Of a stretch of 17,466 nt of DNA, positions 14,425 through 17,466 are shown piece by piece. The first letter of the stretch is position 1. Each line of letters starts with the position of its first letter. The stretch covers positions 3,759 to 21,224 of the forward strand of contig JABXJY010000019.1 of assembly GCA_013375385.1 (NCBI GenBank), read 5' to 3'. Under the pieces are notes generated by a model that was given only the letters and a program-made list of their open reading frames with translations, searched no databases and was not told where the DNA came from. Made by a program: the position numbers and the translations under genes. The DNA is from Desulfobacterales bacterium. Lineage in GTDB: Bacteria > Desulfobacterota > DSM-4660 > Desulfatiglandales > B25-G16.

Positions 14425-14448
14425 TTAAAGGCGAATTAGCCTGTTTAA
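14425..14448. terminator. Weak candidate bidirectional terminator between convergent genes
   Basis: TTAAAGGC (14425-14432), loop GAATTA, then GCCTGTTTAA (14439-14448) form an 8-bp stem with a two-base bulge, overlapping the minus-strand gene's stop. Earlier in the 132-base convergent gap, CGGCT (14330-14334) and AGCCG (14338-14342) form a 5-bp hairpin without a T-run. Neither is a textbook terminator. Confidence 0.25.
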
Positions 14449-16409
14449 GCCTCTCTAAGGTGCTGTTCATAGTAGTTCTCATAGTAATCCAGGCAGTCTG
14501 GATTCATCAAGGCGTCTCTATTTACGACTGGCCTACCATTTACTATATTTGTGACCGCACTTTCAACCTTCTTCATATTCAGGGTGTAGGGAATATCTGG
14601 CACCTCGATGATTTCAGCAGGAACATGTCTGGGGGAGGCCTTTGTACGTAAAGTCGCCTTAATCTTGTTTTTTAGATCATCTGTTAGCTGATATCCTTCA
14701 GCAGGCCTAACAAAGAGGAGAATACGTTGGTCCCCTCGCCAGCTCTGACCTATCGCCAGGCTATCAGCGACTTCTTTCATCTCTTCCACCTGGTTATATA
14801 TCTCGGCTGTACCTATTCTGACTCCAGAAGGATTTAGCACGGAGTCAGAACGTCCGAAGAAGGTAATCCCCCCCGTATCACTATGGATCACAACGTAGTC
14901 ACCATGACGCCAAACGCCGGGATATTGAGTAAAGTACGCCTCTTCATACTTTTTGCCATCAGGATCATTCCAGAAATAGAGGGGCATTGAAGGAGCAGGG
15001 GCTTCACAGACAAGTTCTCCTTGTTGATCAGGTATTGAACCACCATTTTCGTCATATGCCTTCACCTTCATTCCTAAAGCCGGGGACTGTAATTGACCGG
15101 CATAGACAGGACTAATAGGGTTTCCACTAGAAAAACACCCGTTGATGTCTGTGCCGCCTGAGCTGGAGTTAAACCACACATCTTCTTTGATTTCCTGGTA
15201 AACATACTCAAATCCTTCAGCCAAAAGAGGTGAGCCAGTCTGCCATATCTGTGTTAATGATGATAAATCGTAATCCTTCCCAGGCCTGAGTCCTTGAGCT
15301 CTAATAAAATTGATATAGCTTGCGCTACAACCAAACATTGTTACCTTTTCATCCTGGACTAATTTCCACATAGCACCTGAATCAGGATAAAGGGCATTGC
15401 CATCGTATAGAATCAGTGTGTTTCCCGTGGCCAAAGAGGTTAGCATCCAATTCCACATCATCCAGCTGCAGGTCGTTATGAAGAAGTGGACATCTTCTCG
15501 TCTTAGATCGGTATGGAGTACCAGCTCCTTTAGGTGATTGGCAAGAATTCCAGCAGACCCTTGAACCATACACTTTGGCTTACCAGTTGTTCCAGAGGAA
15601 AACATGATATACACAGGATGATCGGCAGGCAGTTGTTCAAATTGAATCTCAAGTCCCTTTTCCTTGGATAGGAAGTCATCATAATGTACCGATTCAGGGA
15701 TCTGGCTAATATCAGGTTTCTCTTCCGTATAGGAGGCTACGATAACCTTTTTAACTGAGGGTAGTCCCCTTACAGCCGCAGCCGCATTGGAGAGAGAGTT
15801 AAAGACCTTTCCTTTGAAGAAATATCCATCGACGGTAAACAAGACCTTGGGTTCGATTTGACCAAAGCGATCCAGGACTGCCCCCGGACCGATGTCTGTG
15901 GCACAGGAAGCCCACGTAGCACCAATACTGGTAGCAGCAAGCATGGCAATAGCTGTCTCCATCATATTGGGCATGTAGGCAGCCACTCGGTCTCCAGGCA
16001 CAACTCCCATCTCACGAAGCGATTTTGCGAGACGTGCCACGGAGTCATAAAGTTCTGCATAACTCATCCTGGCTAGTTTTTGAGTCTCCCCCTTGAATAT
16101 AAAAGCTGTATGATCATCCCTATATCTCAGGAGATTCTCGGCGAAATTCAGCCTTGCCCCAACAAACCAACTCGCACCTGGGAATTTGTTGAGATCATCA
16201 ACAACCTTTTCATACCCTTTAGAGGCCTTGATCTCGGTGAAATCCCAAATAGAGGCCCAGAATTCGGGTATGTTGTCGACTGACCACTGGTAAAGGGGGC
16301 CATATTCTCTAAAGTCAGTTCCATGCTTCTCGTTGATAAACTGCATAAACCTGTAGATGTTAGAATTCTTGATCCTCTCTTCCGATGGTTTCCATAACAT
16401 CTTGGCCAT
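14445..16409 (-). CDS. aacS: Acetoacetyl-CoA synthetase (acetoacetate-CoA ligase), 654 aa
   Basis: An ANL-superfamily adenylate-forming enzyme: acetoacetate + ATP + CoA gives acetoacetyl-CoA + AMP + PPi in the cytoplasm. The N-terminal ACAS-type lead (LWKPSEERI, NIYRFMQFIN, WSVDNIPEFWASIWDF) and the long LNFAENLL segment are typical of AacS rather than acetyl-CoA synthetase. The phosphate-binding loop is SSGTTGKPK (271-279). The adenine-side motif is SSSGGTDINGCF (415-426), the hinge region is HGDYVVIHSDTGGITFFGRSD (502-522) and the C-terminal catalytic lysine is in YTLNMKKVE (608-616), where relatives usually read TLSGKKVE. Full family length. The start is set by AAAGGAGG (complement of 16416-16423), 6 bases before ATG. 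It would feed ketone-body or polyhydroxybutyrate carbon into acetyl-CoA metabolism. It is convergent with the antiporter genes and divergent from lysS, so it is a separate transcription unit. Confidence 0.94.
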   Translation of the reverse strand: MAKMLWKPSEERIKNSNIYRFMQFINEKHGTDFREYGPLYQWSVDNIPEFWASIWDFTEIKASKGYEKVVDDLNKFPGASWFVGARLNFAENLLRYRDDHTAFIFKGETQKLARMSYAELYDSVARLAKSLREMGVVPGDRVAAYMPNMMETAIAMLAATSIGATWASCATDIGPGAVLDRFGQIEPKVLFTVDGYFFKGKVFNSLSNAAAAVRGLPSVKKVIVASYTEEKPDISQIPESVHYDDFLSKEKGLEIQFEQLPADHPVYIMFSSGTTGKPKCMVQGSAGILANHLKELVLHTDLRREDVHFFITTCSWMMWNWMLTSLATGNTLILYDGNALYPDSGAMWKLVQDEKVTMFGCSASYINFIRAQGLRPGKDYDLSSLTQIWQTGSPLLAEGFEYVYQEIKEDVWFNSSSGGTDINGCFSSGNPISPVYAGQLQSPALGMKVKAYDENGGSIPDQQGELVCEAPAPSMPLYFWNDPDGKKYEEAYFTQYPGVWRHGDYVVIHSDTGGITFFGRSDSVLNPSGVRIGTAEIYNQVEEMKEVADSLAIGQSWRGDQRILLFVRPAEGYQLTDDLKNKIKATLRTKASPRHVPAEIIEVPDIPYTLNMKKVESAVTNIVNGRPVVNRDALMNPDCLDYYENYYEQHLREA

Positions 16410-16493
16410 ATTGTTCCTCCTTTGTAAGATGATTTTTGATCCTTTCTACCAAAATGCAGAGATACTGACAATACATTTTAAGCTCTCTTTTGT

Positions 16494-16557
16494 CTTGACT
16501 AACAGCCATAATTGGATTACACGTAAGCACTTAAAATAAAAATAGGAATTAGTCAAG
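16494..16557. promoter_or_regulatory. Divergent promoter region with a 9-bp inverted repeat between aacS and lysS
   Basis: CTTGACTAA (16494-16502) and TTAGTCAAG (16549-16557) are exact reverse complements 46 bases apart. Each contains TTGACT, a good -35 box: the left one reads toward lysS (17 bases to TACACG, 16518-16523) and the right one toward aacS (17 bases to TAAGTG on the minus strand, 16533-16528). Both -10 boxes are poor, so this may instead be a paired operator. Confidence 0.35.
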
Positions 16558-16597
16558 GGAAGACTGAGATCCTGTAATTGAGAGGAATTTTTTGGTA

Positions 16598-17466
16598 ATG
16601 GATGAATCGAGTGGTCTCATCAAGGAGATGAAGAAAAAGCTTAAGGAACTAAGATCAAGGGGTCTTAACCTTTATCCATCGGGCTTCAGGAGAGATACGA
16701 CGGTGGAGGAAGTGATCCATCGTTTCGGTAACACGGAGCAGAGTGCACTTGAGGAGATTACCGATACCTTCACCCTGGCTGGCAGGGTAATGTCCATCCG
16801 GGATTTTGGGAAAGCGGTTTTCATCCACATCAAGGATGGAACCGGTCAACTTCAGGCATACATACGGAAGGACAGGGTTGGAGATGATGATTTTGAGATC
16901 TTTGCGTTTTTAGACATAGGCGATCATGTGGGGCTGACAGGGCAGGTCTTTAGAACCAGGACACATGAATTGACTCTCCTGGCCGACTCAGTTGTTCTTC
17001 TTTCAAAATCCCAAAGGCCATTACCGGAGAAATATCACGGATTAATAGATGTGGAAACCAGGTATCGCCAGAGGTATCTCGATCTGATAGTCAATGACAC
17101 TGTCAGGCACACCTTTGTCCTGAGAAGTAGAATAATCCAGACAATCAGGGAATTCTTTGATAAGCAAGGCTTTATCGAGGTAGAGACACCAATGATGCAA
17201 TCCATTCCAGGTGGTGCTACAGCCAGACCATTCAAGACACATCACCATGCACTGGGCATGGATCTCTATTTGAGAGTAGCCCCGGAGCTTTATCTGAAGA
17301 GACTTGTGGTAGGAGGATTGGAGAAGATCTATGAATTAAACAGGAATTTCCGAAACGAGGGGATCTCAACTACCCACAATCCGGAATTTACCATGCTCGA
17401 ATTCTATATTGCCTATGCAACGTATGAAGATCTCATGGATTTGACTGAAGAGCTCTTCGTATATCT
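16598..17466 (+). CDS. lysS: Lysyl-tRNA synthetase, class II (N-terminal 289 residues, runs off the window)
   Basis: Cytoplasmic enzyme that charges tRNA-Lys. Visible parts, in order: an N-terminal helix (KEMKKKLKELRSRGLNLYPS), an OB-fold anticodon-binding domain (about 58-137, LAGRVMSIRDFGKAVFIHI to LLADSVVLLS), the linker PLPEKYHGL with RYRQRYLDLI (155-164), class II motif 1 (IREFFDKQGFIEVETPMM, 183-200, followed by PGGATARPF) and motif 2 (NRNFRNEG, 248-255, with HNPEFTMLEFY). The sequence is open to base 17466; motif 3 lies beyond the window. The start ATG 16598 is preceded by AGAGGA (16581-16586) at rather long spacing (11 bases). A second in-frame ATG at 16628 is less likely because the N-terminal helix would be cut. 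It is divergent from aacS. Confidence 0.95.
   Translation, partial: MDESSGLIKEMKKKLKELRSRGLNLYPSGFRRDTTVEEVIHRFGNTEQSALEEITDTFTLAGRVMSIRDFGKAVFIHIKDGTGQLQAYIRKDRVGDDDFEIFAFLDIGDHVGLTGQVFRTRTHELTLLADSVVLLSKSQRPLPEKYHGLIDVETRYRQRYLDLIVNDTVRHTFVLRSRIIQTIREFFDKQGFIEVETPMMQSIPGGATARPFKTHHHALGMDLYLRVAPELYLKRLVVGGLEKIYELNRNFRNEGISTTHNPEFTMLEFYIAYATYEDLMDLTEELFVY

Noticed and set aside
15382..15573. Minus-strand alternative-frame ORF inside aacS
   Set aside because: It is antisense-frame noise within a fully conserved acetoacetyl-CoA synthetase.
1..17466. CRISPR array, transposon ends or prophage genes
   Set aside because: No regularly spaced repeats of 25-40 bases, no transposase, integrase or phage structural gene seen; the only exact long repeat is the coding duplication at 12506-12667.

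Overview
The window looks like chromosomal DNA from a bacterium with moderate to low GC, strong use of AGG/AGA arginine codons and cytoplasmic PAS histidine kinases. A Desulfobacterota-like (former Deltaproteobacteria) anaerobe or a metagenome-derived relative fits best, but the lineage is inferred from gene style and is only weakly supported. I see no rRNA, tRNA, CRISPR array, transposase or integrase.

Layout: (1) Bases 1-86 hold the C-terminal tail of an unidentified membrane protein. (2) Bases 360-6306 hold a same-strand stress and signalling block: a tandem UspA protein, a soluble PAS histidine kinase with an unexpected Rossmann-like N-terminus, a REC-PAS-histidine kinase, a stand-alone receiver protein, a possible 44-residue small ORF, and a second UspA protein paralogous to the first. 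None of these proteins carries a recognisable DNA-binding output domain. (3) Bases 6422-14312 hold ten tightly packed genes on the same strand for an Mrp-type multisubunit cation/proton antiporter: E, B, F, G, a DUF4040/MbhD subunit, an MbhE subunit, C, D, a NuoL/MrpA-type subunit and an additional NuoM/MrpD-type subunit. MrpA is split into separate polypeptides (a NuoL module, DUF4040 and MbhE). No hydrogenase or Nuo peripheral-arm subunits are present, so a stand-alone ion transporter is the simplest reading. (4) Bases 14445-16409 on the minus strand encode acetoacetyl-CoA synthetase, convergent with the antiporter genes. (5) From 16598, divergent from it, the first 289 residues of a class II lysyl-tRNA synthetase run off the window.

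How the parts may work together: the signalling block and the antiporter genes are contiguous on one strand. A cytoplasmic cue (redox or nucleotide state through the Rossmann-like and PAS domains) could be relayed to receivers, with the Usp proteins and the Na+/H+ (pH) antiporter as stress-response partners. This is inference from proximity. The block is interrupted between usp2 and mrpE, and again after mrpE, by small families of related short repeats that can form hairpins.

Most unusual points: the normally near-invariant TM5 glutamate of the NuoL-type subunit is a lysine (residue 143). The same protein carries an 81-bp tandem duplication (49 bp exact) in the region expected to form its lateral helix. 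The NuoM-type subunit lacks the TM8 lysine. MrpE has an extra N-terminal segment of about 58 residues. The first kinase starts with a NAD(P)-binding-like fold.
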